Source: CAZSAT01 sp964604675
GTDB taxonomy: Bacteria > Myxococcota_A > UBA796 > CAJQPC01
DNA: 26,084 bases
Reading direction: 5' to 3'
Assembly: GCA_964604675.1 (NCBI GenBank)
Contig: CAZSAT010000096.1
Coordinates: 1-26,084, forward strand
The translations under genes and the position numbers were made by a program. This document shows, piece after piece, positions 7,491 to 15,625 of the stretch; position 1 is the first letter of the stretch, and each line of letters begins with the position of its first letter. The notes under the pieces are model-generated. The model saw only the letters and a list, made by a program, of their open reading frames with translations, did no database searches and had not been told where the DNA came from.

Positions 7491-10153
7491 GGCACGTCGC
7501 ACGCGAAGAAGAGCTCGGTGGAGCAGTCCTCGTCGGTCCAGACCCCTTCGGCGGCGCCGTTGGTGAACGCGCACGCGTCGTCGCCCGGGCGACCCGACTG
7601 CCAGCTGGTGAAGCTCGTCTCGCTGGTGTCGTCGAGCCACGCCCAGGTGCCATCGGTCGCAGTGTCGGAGAGCCCGATCCACCACCGGCCCCGGTCGTGC
7701 CCCACCACGCTCCGGGCAGCCGCCCCCTCACCGACCTCGTCGTTGGCCGTGCTGTCGTCGATGCGGACGAGGTCGCCACCATAGGCCTGGCACGCGCGAC
7801 GCGCTTCGCTCCAGGTCTCGGGGGTTCGGCAGAAGATGCGGTCTCCGACGCGGTCGCACGCAGGCTCCCAGATGTCGAGCTCGGCACCCCACTCGGGTCG
7901 GAAGACGTAGACGGCGCCCCCGAGGTCCTCCTGCATGGAGCTCCGGTAGGCGCTCGTCACGAGGTCGAGCACCCCGTTGCCATCGGTGTCCCCCATGGCC
8001 ACCCAGCGGCCGAGCTGGTCGTCCTCGTCCTCCGGGGCCAGGGCGACCGGTGCGTCGGCCGGGGTGAAGGTGCCCCCCGCGGCGAGGTCCTCGGAGCGCC
8101 AGAGGTAGACGCCGCCCACTCCTGGGGCGCCGGCTGCCAGATCTGCGAGGCCGTCACCGTCGATGTCGCCCAGCGACGGTCCACCGCCGTACAGTCCCAG
8201 CCAGGCGTTCTGGCGGTCGTGGTGCACCACCGCGTGGGCGTCGGAGGTGAGGAAGGCTCCTCCAGCAGCGAGGTCCGACCCCAAGAGGATCGAGAGCGTT
8301 CCCGGGGCGACGAGGCCGTCGACCTCGCCCTGGCTGCCGACCACCACGTCGCCCAGCCCATCCCCGTCGACGTCGCCACCGGCCACGGCCTCCCGTCCGG
8401 CACCGTCGGAGGTGTCCGCGCCGAGGATCTCCAGCGGCACGTCGTCGAGGGACGCGCTCTCCAGGCTGCCGCCCCACCAGATGCCCACCGTGCCGCCGTC
8501 CGAGCGGTTGCCGTCGTCTTCCGGGCCGCCGATCGCGAGCTCGTCGTGGCCGTCGCCGTCGATGTCCGGCACCACCGAGATGCCCGAGCCGAAGTGCACC
8601 TCCCGGTTCTGCCCGTCGAACACGAAGTCCGCGTCGTCCAGGCTCACCACACCAGCTCCCCCCCCCGAGAACACCCAGACCCGGCCCGCATCCCGGTTGG
8701 GCGCGTCGGCGTAGGGGTCGCCGACCGCGATGTCACCGATGCCGTCGCCGTCCACGTCGCCGATGGCCAGGCCGAGCCCCAGGTCCTGATCGTCCTCCTC
8801 GCCCTCCACGCGCCAGATGGCGATGTCGGAGAGGTCGTAGCCTCCGAGGGTGCCGCCGAGCAGGAACACGGCCCCGCTGTTGGTCCCCGCGTCGCCATCG
8901 AAGCCGCTCGCGCCCACCAGCAGATCGGCCACCCCGTCGCCCGTGGCATCACCCGCCGCAAGCTGGCCCACGGAGCTGGCGTCGGAGAAGATCAGCGGCT
9001 CGGCGTCGATGCGGGGGTGCTCGGGGTCGAGCTCGTCGAGCACCCAGAGCTCGGACTCGCCACCAAGGCTCACCGCCAGATCCGCCGCCCCCCCGCCGTC
9101 GAAGTCCCCGACCGCGAGCGCGATGCCCAGCTGGCCGTTCTCGGCGTCGCCCCAGAGCACCTGGTCGGCGTGCCACGCCTGATCGAGCCACTCGTCGACC
9201 ACCCCGTCGCAGTCGTCGTCGAGCTCGTTGCCCATGCTCTCCCCGATCGCGAAGGGCGTGACCTCGAGGGTGGCCGGCGTGCCCGTCTCGATGCCATCGT
9301 GAGGCGTGACGGTCAGGACGTAGGTCTCCCCCTCGACCAGGGTGTCGGCCGCCACGTCGGTCCCCTCCACGACCACGGCGCCATCGGCGTCGGTCCAGAC
9401 GAAGTCGTAGCTGAGCGTGTCGCCATCGGCGTCGTACGACGCTTCCGTGACCGACGCGGTGGCGTCCTGGCACGGGATGGGCGGATCGGGGTCCACGCCG
9501 ATCCCGGGCGCGAGCGGCGGGCTGTTGTCGATCACCACCGAGCCCGAGGTGATCCAGTCCGAGAGGCCACCCGCCGGGTCCTCGGCGCGTGCCTCACAGA
9601 CCACCTCGTCGTCCCGAACGAAGCCCTCGGTCAAGGTCGAGCGCTCGCCCTCGTCGCCAGCCACCCCGTTGATCACGTAGCGGTAGAGCTCGGTGAGCTC
9701 GTCGCCGTCGTCGTCGCTCGCACCCAGCTCGCAGACGAAGTTCGACTCGATCGTGGCGCTCGTCGGGCTCAGGTCGATGCTGTCGGACACGGGCGAGGTG
9801 TTGGACATGGTGAGGGTGACGGTCTCGGGCTGTCCGAAGGACCAGCCGTCGGAGAGGTAGATGGTGAGCGCCACCTCCTCGTCACGCACGGCCGTGAAGG
9901 CCGTGAGCTCTGCGTCCGCCCCCTCGATGCTCTCGCCGTCGACCTCCCAGAGGAAGTGCACCTCGATCGGATCCTCGTCGACATCGATCACGTCGAAGTC
10001 CGGCACCAGGGTGTCGGCTGCGTACGCCGGGTCCGGCGTGATGGCGAGGTGGACGACCGCCGGCGGCACGTTCGACCGGATCAGCTCGTCGGACGCGGTG
10101 TCGTCGCGGCCGTCGAGCGCGCTGGAGCACGCGGCGAGTACGAAGAGGGTCAC
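7487..10153 (-). CDS. Large FG-GAP / C-type-lectin surface lipoprotein
   Basis: This 888-residue lipoprotein starts MTLFVLAAC (lipobox LAAC, Cys9). Residues 30-300 hold about three Ig/PKD-like modules with the same ITPDPAYAADTL-type openings as the lipoproteins at 12840 and 21192. Residues 311-321 are LDDDCDGVVDE, a calcium-loop linker common in myxobacterial surface proteins. Residues about 335-745 contain at least six FG-GAP repeats with Ca-binding DxDGDGxxD loops (for example GDVDGDGIGDIAVGDPYA), predicting an integrin-alpha-like beta-propeller. Residues 763-888 are a C-type lectin-like domain with WIGL, a WQSG segment and the paired Cys pattern ending FFACDVP. A surface adhesion or glycan-binding role is likely. 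It begins nine bases after the sigma-factor gene on the same strand, so it is probably under that factor's control. Confidence 0.85.
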   Translation of the reverse strand: MTLFVLAACSSALDGRDDTASDELIRSNVPPAVVHLAITPDPAYAADTLVPDFDVIDVDEDPIEVHFLWEVDGESIEGADAELTAFTAVRDEEVALTIYLSDGWSFGQPETVTLTMSNTSPVSDSIDLSPTSATIESNFVCELGASDDDGDELTELYRYVINGVAGDEGERSTLTEGFVRDDEVVCEARAEDPAGGLSDWITSGSVVIDNSPPLAPGIGVDPDPPIPCQDATASVTEASYDADGDTLSYDFVWTDADGAVVVEGTDVAADTLVEGETYVLTVTPHDGIETGTPATLEVTPFAIGESMGNELDDDCDGVVDEWLDQAWHADQVLWGDAENGQLGIALAVGDFDGGGAADLAVSLGGESELWVLDELDPEHPRIDAEPLIFSDASSVGQLAAGDATGDGVADLLVGASGFDGDAGTNSGAVFLLGGTLGGYDLSDIAIWRVEGEEDDQDLGLGLAIGDVDGDGIGDIAVGDPYADAPNRDAGRVWVFSGGGAGVVSLDDADFVFDGQNREVHFGSGISVVPDIDGDGHDELAIGGPEDDGNRSDGGTVGIWWGGSLESASLDDVPLEILGADTSDGAGREAVAGGDVDGDGLGDVVVGSQGEVDGLVAPGTLSILLGSDLAAGGAFLTSDAHAVVHHDRQNAWLGLYGGGPSLGDIDGDGLADLAAGAPGVGGVYLWRSEDLAAGGTFTPADAPVALAPEDEDDQLGRWVAMGDTDGNGVLDLVTSAYRSSMQEDLGGAVYVFRPEWGAELDIWEPACDRVGDRIFCRTPETWSEARRACQAYGGDLVRIDDSTANDEVGEGAAARSVVGHDRGRWWIGLSDTATDGTWAWLDDTSETSFTSWQSGRPGDDACAFTNGAAEGVWTDEDCSTELFFACDVP

Positions 10154-10162
10154 CGCGGGAGT

Positions 10163-11401
10163 CTATCCGCCCAGGTCCTCGATCCGCCGCCGGTAGTACG
10201 CCCGCTCGCGCTCGTTGCGCGTCAGCGCGAGCGCCTCGGCATAGGCCGTGAGGGCGTCCTCGGTCCGGCCCAGCCGACGGAGGAGGTCGGCGCGCGACGC
10301 TGGGAGCAGGTGGAAGCCCGACAGGGCCGGCTCGTCCTCCAGGGGGCCCAGCAGCGCGAGTCCGGCGCTGGGCCCGCGAGCCATCGCGACAGCTGCCGCG
10401 TGGTTCAGGGCGACCACGGGGCTGGGTGCCAGCTCGACGAGGCGGGCGTAGAGCCCGGCGATCTGCGGCCAGTCGGTGTCCTCGGCCCGGGAGACGCCCG
10501 CGTGGAGTGCGGCGATGGCCGCCTGCACGGTGTAGGGCCCTGACCCCCCGAGGGAGAGCGCGCGGTCCAGGGTCTCGAGGCCCGAGCGGATGCCCTCGGG
10601 ATCCCAGCGCGTGCGGTCCTGCTCCTCGAGGGTCACCAGGTCGCCAGTGCCCGAGACGCGGCCGTCGGCCCGGGCAGCATGCAGCTGCATCAAGGCCTGG
10701 AGGCTGTGCAGCTCCGCACGGTCGGGCAGGAGCCCCACGAGGTGCCGCGCCAGCCGCTCCGCCTCCGCCATGAGCTCCGCGCGCTGAAGCTCCACGCCAG
10801 CGGTCGCCGCGTAGCCCTCGTTGAACACCAGGTACAGCACGGCCATGACGCCGTCGAGGCGCTCGTGCAGCTCGCCGGTCTCGGGCACCTGGTAGGGGAT
10901 GCCCGCCACACGGATCTTGCGCTTCGCTCGCACGATGCGTTGCTGCATGGTGGCCCGCGGGACCAGGAAGGCCCGCGCCAGCTCCTCGCTGGTCAGGCCA
11001 CACAAGGTGCGAAGCGTGAGGGCCACGCGAGCCTCGAGCGGGAGCGCTGGATGGCAGCACGTGAACACCAGGCGGAGCTGGTCGTCGCGGAGAGCGCTGG
11101 CCGGCAGCAGGTCGAGCGGCGTCGGCACGGGCGCAGCGACCGCCATGAGCAGGGGGCGCTTCCCGTCGAAGGTGCGCTCGCGGCGGAGCCCGTCGACCGC
11201 GCGGTTCCGCGCCGTGCGCAGCAGCCAGGCTCGTGGGTTCGCGGGCACACCCTCGGAGGGCCAGCGCTCCAAGGCGCGGGCCACCGCATCCTGCAAGGCC
11301 TCCTCGGCGCGGTCGAAGTCGCCGAGCACCCGGATGAGCGTGGCCAGCACGCGCCCGTGCTCCTGGCGAAAGACCCGATCGAGCGCCTCGGAGGTGTTCA
11401 T
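10163..11401 (-). CDS. ECF42-type RNA polymerase sigma factor with C-terminal TPR-like domain
   Basis: The product has 412 residues, about twice the length of a minimal ECF sigma factor. Sigma region 2 lies at about residues 8-75 (AEEALQDAV, PRAWLLRTARNRAVDGLRRER). Region 4 lies at about 108-163, with the helix-turn-helix GLTSEELARAFLVPRATMQQ. The LVFTCCHPAL segment (111-120) and the LYLVFNEGYAA segment are typical of the ECF42 group, whose members carry a long C-terminal helical/TPR extension (here about 185-410) in place of a separate anti-sigma factor. ECF42 genes usually sit beside DGPF/YCII-domain genes, and one lies 22 bases upstream here. The factor likely transcribes this operon, including the adhesin-like lipoprotein nine bases downstream. 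Confidence 0.9.
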   Translation of the reverse strand: MNTSEALDRVFRQEHGRVLATLIRVLGDFDRAEEALQDAVARALERWPSEGVPANPRAWLLRTARNRAVDGLRRERTFDGKRPLLMAVAAPVPTPLDLLPASALRDDQLRLVFTCCHPALPLEARVALTLRTLCGLTSEELARAFLVPRATMQQRIVRAKRKIRVAGIPYQVPETGELHERLDGVMAVLYLVFNEGYAATAGVELQRAELMAEAERLARHLVGLLPDRAELHSLQALMQLHAARADGRVSGTGDLVTLEEQDRTRWDPEGIRSGLETLDRALSLGGSGPYTVQAAIAALHAGVSRAEDTDWPQIAGLYARLVELAPSPVVALNHAAAVAMARGPSAGLALLGPLEDEPALSGFHLLPASRADLLRRLGRTEDALTAYAEALALTRNERERAYYRRRIEDLGG

Positions 11402-11423
11402 GTCCTACCCGAAAGCTGGCGAC

Positions 11424-11774
11424 TCAAGCGCCTGGAATCACCATGATCGGACGCACCTCGATCGTGCCCGTACGGGCCGACGGGATGCGGGCGGCGATGG
11501 CGGTCGCCTCGTCCAGGTTCGCCGCTTCCACGAGGTAGTAGCCGCCGAGCTGCTCGCGGGTCTCGGCGAAGGGTCCGTCGGTCAACAGGGTCTGGCCGTC
11601 ACGCACGCGCACGCTGGTCGCGACCGCGGTGGGCTGAAGGGCGTTGCCTCCGACGTAGTGGCCCGTGGACTTGATGCTCTCGGTGAAGGCGAACCACTCC
11701 TGCATTGCCTCGGGGGTGGGCGGGTTGGCGGCGGCGCGCGCCTCGTTGTCGTAGATGGTGAGCAGGTACTGCAT
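11424..11774 (-). CDS. DGPF/YCII-domain protein
   Basis: The 116-residue protein is of the YCII-related (DGPF) family: MQYLLTIYDNE at the start, the name-giving LLTDGPFAETREQL at 63-76 and the GGYYLVEA strand at 77-84, then a C-terminal IEVRPIM strand. These small dimeric ferredoxin-like proteins are the standard genomic partners of ECF42 sigma factors, and a role in sensing or in the regulated stress response has been suggested. The ATG at 11774 is chosen because AGGAG lies six bases upstream (plus-strand 11781-11785). An in-frame ATG further upstream would run into the promoter element at 11805-11831. Confidence 0.9.
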   Translation of the reverse strand: MQYLLTIYDNEARAAANPPTPEAMQEWFAFTESIKSTGHYVGGNALQPTAVATSVRVRDGQTLLTDGPFAETREQLGGYYLVEAANLDEATAIAARIPSARTGTIEVRPIMVIPGA

Positions 11775-11804
11775 GGTGGACTCCTGATGGGGTTTCGGAG
11801 GGTA

Positions 11805-11831
11805 GACGATCGAGGCTCCTCGGCATCGACA
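11805..11831 (-). promoter_or_regulatory. Predicted ECF42-type promoter of the DGPF-sigma operon
   Basis: On the minus strand, TGTCGA (11831-11826) is followed by 17 bases and then CGTC (11808-11805). The CGTC ends about 30 bases before the DGPF start codon. The ECF42 group is described as recognising TGTCGA at -35 and CGA/TC-type sequence at -10 in front of DGPF genes; I recall this motif and have not looked it up. Position, spacing and orientation all fit. The element starts three bases past the stop codon of the dehydratase gene, giving the sigma operon its own promoter. Confidence 0.75.
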
Positions 11832-11833
11832 GC

Positions 11834-12787
11834 TCACCGCTCTTTTTCTGGGAACGCCACGTTGCCGCCCGAGAACACGATGCCCACGCGCTCGAGGCCC
11901 GGCCTCGCGCGGAAGTCCTCGGTGAGGACCGCGGCCAGCGGCACCGCGGCTGAGGGCTCCAGGACCAGCTTCATGCGTTCATAGACGAGCCGCTGCGAAG
12001 CGCGGATCTCGTCGTCGGTGACCAGCACGACCTCCTCGACGAGGTCCCGGACCACGGGCCACGTCAGGGAACCCAGGGAGGTCAACAGGCCGTCGGCGAT
12101 GGTCTGCGGCCCGGTCTGGAGGATCCGGCGGCCGGCCGCCTTGGATCGGAACGCGTCGTCAGCACCCGTCGGTTCGCCCGCAAAGACGCGGAGCGACGGT
12201 GCCAGCTCTCGGCACGCGAGCGCGACCCCGCTGAGCAGACCGCCTCCCCCCACCGGCGTGACGACCGCGTCGAGGCCGGGCGCCTGCTCGAGCAACTCCA
12301 GGGCCACGGTCCCCTGCCCGGCGATGACATCGGCCTGGTCGTAGGGGTGGACGAGCGTGGCGCCCGTCTCCTCCTGGATCCGAGCGGCGGTCGCCTCCCG
12401 GTCAGCGAGCACGGGCCGGCAGGTGGTGACCTGGGCCCCGTACCCCTCCACGGCGCGGCGCTTCACCTCGGGTGCCGAGCTCGGCATGACGATGTACGCG
12501 GGGATGCCGCGCTCGCGAGCCGCAAGGGCCACGGCCTGGGCGTGGTTGCCGCTGGAATGGGTAACGACGCCCCGGCGTGCATCCTCCTCCGAGAGCTTCA
12601 TCACCGCGTTGCAGGCACCGCGGAACTTGAAGGCACCCACGCGCTGCAGGCTCTCCACCTTGAAGAAGAGGGCGCGCCCCGCCATCTCGTCGAGCGTTCG
12701 GCAGGTCATCACCGGCGTCCGGTGCGCCCGGCCGGCCAGGCGTTCGGCGGCCGCCCGGATGTCGAAGAGGTCGGCGGCGTACGGCAT
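11834..12787 (-). CDS. Threonine/serine dehydratase or serine racemase-like PLP enzyme
   Basis: The product is 317 residues, the length of the single-domain serine racemase / threonine dehydratase group without a regulatory ACT domain. It is a fold-type II PLP enzyme. Lys54 in GAFKFRGA is the Schiff-base lysine, SSGNHAQ (78-84) is the substrate loop, GGGGLLSG (180-187) binds the PLP phosphate, and SGGN (306-309) lies near the pyridine ring. Glu205, Ala209 and Asp211 have the spacing of the divalent-metal site of eukaryotic serine racemase, so racemase activity is possible alongside dehydration of serine or threonine to pyruvate or 2-oxobutyrate. The ATG at 12787 is chosen because MPYAADLFDIRAA matches the family's usual N-terminus. 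It is divergent from the Ig-lipoprotein gene across a 52-base intergenic region. Confidence 0.88.
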   Translation of the reverse strand: MPYAADLFDIRAAAERLAGRAHRTPVMTCRTLDEMAGRALFFKVESLQRVGAFKFRGACNAVMKLSEEDARRGVVTHSSGNHAQAVALAARERGIPAYIVMPSSAPEVKRRAVEGYGAQVTTCRPVLADREATAARIQEETGATLVHPYDQADVIAGQGTVALELLEQAPGLDAVVTPVGGGGLLSGVALACRELAPSLRVFAGEPTGADDAFRSKAAGRRILQTGPQTIADGLLTSLGSLTWPVVRDLVEEVVLVTDDEIRASQRLVYERMKLVLEPSAAVPLAAVLTEDFRARPGLERVGIVFSGGNVAFPEKER

Positions 12788-12795
12788 GTCTCGAT

Positions 12796-12831
12796 CCCAG
12801 GGTATGGTGACCAGCCTGTCTCTACCCTGGG
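12796..12831. promoter_or_regulatory. Perfect 9-bp inverted repeat in a divergent intergenic region
   Basis: CCCAGGGTA (12796-12804) and its exact reverse complement TACCCTGGG (12823-12831) are separated by 18 bases. They fill most of the 52-base gap between the dehydratase start (minus strand, 12787) and the lipoprotein start (plus strand, 12840). Placement between two divergent starts suggests an operator for a dimeric regulator or a stem-loop in the leader of either transcript. No obvious promoter hexamers are visible, and the regulator is unknown. Confidence 0.55.
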
Positions 12832-12839
12832 TGGCACCT

Positions 12840-15110
12840 ATGCGGCGCATCCTCGTCCTGTCGACCGTGCTGGCGTACGGTTGCCAGGACACCGGCATCA
12901 CGGTCTACGACGAACCGCCGAGCATCACCATCGTTCAGCCCACGAGCGGCAGCACCTTCTACGAGAACCAGCAGATCCTGCTGGAAGCCCTCGTCGAGAT
13001 GAACGACGACACCGACATCTCCACGATCACCACGCGCTGGACCGCGGGCAACGAGCAGCTCTGCAACGACGTCGCCGTCGCCGCCGACGGTGTGAGCCAG
13101 TGCGAAGCCGCCTTCACCGAGGCCGGCGACTACAGCCTCCAGGCCACCGCCGTCACGGCAGACGGCGACGGCGCCACCGCCACCACCGACGTGGTGGTGC
13201 TGGTCAACACCCCGCCCACCATCTCCCTCACCGAACCGGTGGACGGCGACGTCTTCTCGAGCGTCGACCAGGTCGTGATGAAGGCGGTGGTCTACGACGT
13301 CGAAGACGACCTCTCCGACCTGCGCGTCACCGTCACCTCGAACGTCGACGGCAGCCTCTCGGTCGACGACGTGCCCTCCTCGAGCGGCGACTGGTCCGGC
13401 GCCACCCTGCTGACCAGCGGCAGCCACCTGTTGAAGGTCACGGTGGCCGACACCCTGGGCCAGACCGGGCAGGCGTCCGCCACCATCCAGGTCAACGACC
13501 CCCCGAGCACCCCCGTGGTCACCATCAACCCGGGCGACCCCGTCAGCTACGACAAGCTCAACGCGGTCATCAGCGAAGAGGCCGTCGACCCCGAAGGCGA
13601 CCCGATCGACTACGTCTACCAGTGGTACGTCGACGGAAAGCCCTACTCGGGGAACGTGCCGAGCGTGCCCGAGAACGTCACCCTCCGCGGCGAGTTCTGG
13701 GAGGTCGAGGTCTACGCCACCGACAGCTACGGCGACGGCAACCCGACCACCGACGGCGTGACCATCGGCAACAGCCCGCCGTCGATCGAGTCGGTGAGCA
13801 TCGACCCGAGCGAGCCCGACACCTCGGACACGCCCACCTGCGTGGTGCAGAACTGGGACGACCCCGAGGGCGACGACGAGAAGAGCCGCTACGCCTGGTA
13901 CCTGAACGGCTCGCTGGACGCGTCCGAGACCACCTCCACGTACCCGCCCAGCAAGACCGAGCGCTACGACCAGCTGCGCTGCACCGTCACCCCCTACGAT
14001 GCGTACGTCGACGGCGAGAGCGTCAGCTCCCCGACCGTCGAGGTGGTCAACGCGCTGCCGTCCACCCCCACCGTGAGCATCTCGCCCTCCGCTCCCGAGC
14101 CGGAAGACGACCTCACCTGCACCGCGACCGGCAGCACCGACGCCGACGGCGACGTCGTGAGCTACCAGTACGCCTGGTCGGTCGGGGGCGTGGCCACCGC
14201 CTACGCCACCGCGGTGCTCGACGAGAGCGCCACGAGCCACAGCGACACCTGGACCTGCACCGTCACGCCCACCGACGGCATCGACAGCGGCACCGCCGCG
14301 TCCGCCACCGTCACCATCAGCGACACCACAGCGCCGGACGCTCCGAGCCTCGACAGCCTCGACGCCTACTCCAACGACGAAGACCAGACCGTCACGGGCA
14401 CCTGCGAAGCGAGCTGCGATCTCACCTTCTACTTCACCGACGACGGCGGCTCGTGGACCGAGACCGACACCTGTTCGTCCTCCGGCACCCTGAGCCACTC
14501 CGCCGCGCTCACCCGGGGCTATGAGACCGAGGTCTACGCGGACTGCGAAGACGCTGCCGGCAACGTGTCCGGGGTGTCGAACACCGTGTCCACGGAGGTC
14601 TGCGACCCCGAGGACACCTACGAGAACGACGACGGGTACGGCGACTCGGTGACGGACGCGATCGACGAGTGGTCCTCGCTCACGGACGACGGCCTGACCA
14701 CCATCACCATCACCGGCAACGCCTTGAGCACCAGCGACACCGACTGGTACGTCATCTCCACGTCCGACGACGGAGCGAACGAGACCAGCAACAGCTGGGA
14801 GGACTACAACTTCGAGGCGACCTTCACCCAGGGCGAGTCGACCTACGAGATGTCGATCTACGACGCGAGCGTGTCGACCAGCACGCCGCTGTGCAGCGGC
14901 GTCACCGAGTTCGACTACTTCTCGCAGGACGTGGGCGACGGGAGCCACAGCATCCCGAGCGACACCACGTCGTGCGTGGTCGGTGGCAGCGTGTCGGCGA
15001 ACACGTGCGAGGACTGGAGCCGGGACTGGTACATCGAGGTCACCCGGCTGGAGTCGGCAGCCTCGAGCTGTCAGTACTACGAGATCGAGATCACCAACGG
15101 CGTCTGGTAG
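12840..15110 (+). CDS. Ig-like repeat lipoprotein 1, first gene of the hxs operon
   Basis: The product has 756 residues. The signal MRRILVLSTVLAYGC has a near-canonical lipobox (AYGC, Cys15). Six Ig/PKD-like modules follow at about 23-121, 122-217, 218-308, 309-402, 403-493 and 494-585, most opening with a PPS- or PP-type turn and containing DPEGD or DADGD loops. The last module holds LTFYFTDDGGSWTET and paired Cys. A Cys-containing C-terminal domain (586-756) starts VCDPEDTYENDD and resembles the pre-peptidase C-terminal/DVUA0089-type beta domain with a DTDWY motif. The protein is very rich in Asp, Ser and Thr. Its last modules and C-terminal domain match those of the larger lipoprotein at 21192. 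It is 14 bases upstream of the next gene and probably heads the operon. The function is unknown: surface partner, scaffold or modification target. Confidence 0.8.
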   Translation: MRRILVLSTVLAYGCQDTGITVYDEPPSITIVQPTSGSTFYENQQILLEALVEMNDDTDISTITTRWTAGNEQLCNDVAVAADGVSQCEAAFTEAGDYSLQATAVTADGDGATATTDVVVLVNTPPTISLTEPVDGDVFSSVDQVVMKAVVYDVEDDLSDLRVTVTSNVDGSLSVDDVPSSSGDWSGATLLTSGSHLLKVTVADTLGQTGQASATIQVNDPPSTPVVTINPGDPVSYDKLNAVISEEAVDPEGDPIDYVYQWYVDGKPYSGNVPSVPENVTLRGEFWEVEVYATDSYGDGNPTTDGVTIGNSPPSIESVSIDPSEPDTSDTPTCVVQNWDDPEGDDEKSRYAWYLNGSLDASETTSTYPPSKTERYDQLRCTVTPYDAYVDGESVSSPTVEVVNALPSTPTVSISPSAPEPEDDLTCTATGSTDADGDVVSYQYAWSVGGVATAYATAVLDESATSHSDTWTCTVTPTDGIDSGTAASATVTISDTTAPDAPSLDSLDAYSNDEDQTVTGTCEASCDLTFYFTDDGGSWTETDTCSSSGTLSHSAALTRGYETEVYADCEDAAGNVSGVSNTVSTEVCDPEDTYENDDGYGDSVTDAIDEWSSLTDDGLTTITITGNALSTSDTDWYVISTSDDGANETSNSWEDYNFEATFTQGESTYEMSIYDASVSTSTPLCSGVTEFDYFSQDVGDGSHSIPSDTTSCVVGGSVSANTCEDWSRDWYIEVTRLESAASSCQYYEIEITNGVW

Positions 15111-15124
15111 GCGCGAGGTGGAGC

Positions 15125-15622
15125 ATGGCTGAGAAGAACTCACGACGTCAGGTGTTGAAGGGACTCGCCATCGGCGCTGCGGCCACGGCCGTGCCGGTGC
15201 GCGCTGCCACGGCCGCCACGGGACCCGACCACTTCTCGCGCGCCAGCGGCGTGTGGGCGCTGGTCAGCCCCTACGGCAAGGGGGCCCACCTGGGCTTCGG
15301 CTGGTTCCTCGGCGGGCTCTCGTTCGACAAGGGCGCGGCGGTGCTGCACCTGCTCACCGAGACCGGTCAGCGCGCGCACGCCGCGCTCTGCTACCACCGG
15401 GGGCAGCCGCGCGGCATGGCGTCCACCGACTACCTGGACCTGGTCCTCATGGACGGCGGCCAGGGCGACAAGCGCACCGACGAGGAGCTGGGCCGCGTGC
15501 TGATGCGTCTCGCCGAGGTCGTGCGCGACAACGAAGGAGCGGTCCTGAACGACCGTGGCCTGTCCGGCAAGCTGCTCACGCACGCCGAGCGCTTGGACCG
15601 CTACGGGCCAGAGGTGCTCTGA
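15125..15622 (+). CDS. Tat-signal protein of unknown family in the hxs operon
   Basis: The product has 165 residues. The N-terminus MAEKNSRRQVLKGLAIGAAA is a textbook twin-arginine signal (SRRQVLK), with a hydrophobic core ending near AATA (about residue 29), so the mature protein of about 135 residues should be exported folded. The mature part has a Gly/aromatic segment (GKGAHLGFGWFLGGLSF), two beta strands (AVLHLL, DYLDLVLMDGG) and a helical C-terminus. One Cys (ALCYHRG) is present. No known family is recognised. The GAGGTGGAG stretch before the ATG is a good ribosome-binding site. It sits between the lipoprotein and hxsD (3-base gap), so it belongs to the hxs operon. Tat substrates often carry cofactors, which would suit a redox or metal-handling partner, but no cofactor motif is seen. 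Confidence 0.7.
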   Translation: MAEKNSRRQVLKGLAIGAAATAVPVRAATAATGPDHFSRASGVWALVSPYGKGAHLGFGWFLGGLSFDKGAAVLHLLTETGQRAHAALCYHRGQPRGMASTDYLDLVLMDGGQGDKRTDEELGRVLMRLAEVVRDNEGAVLNDRGLSGKLLTHAERLDRYGPEVL

Positions 15623-15625
15623 CCG

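Noticed and set aside
7697..10543. Long plus-strand frame opposite the FG-GAP lipoprotein and part of the sigma gene
   Set aside because: It crosses two well-supported minus-strand genes, and its translation shows no domain; it is a compositional shadow.
12822..15143. Long minus-strand frame opposite lipoprotein 1
   Set aside because: The Val/Gly/Asp-rich translation mirrors the Asp/Thr repeats on the plus strand and has no independent evidence.
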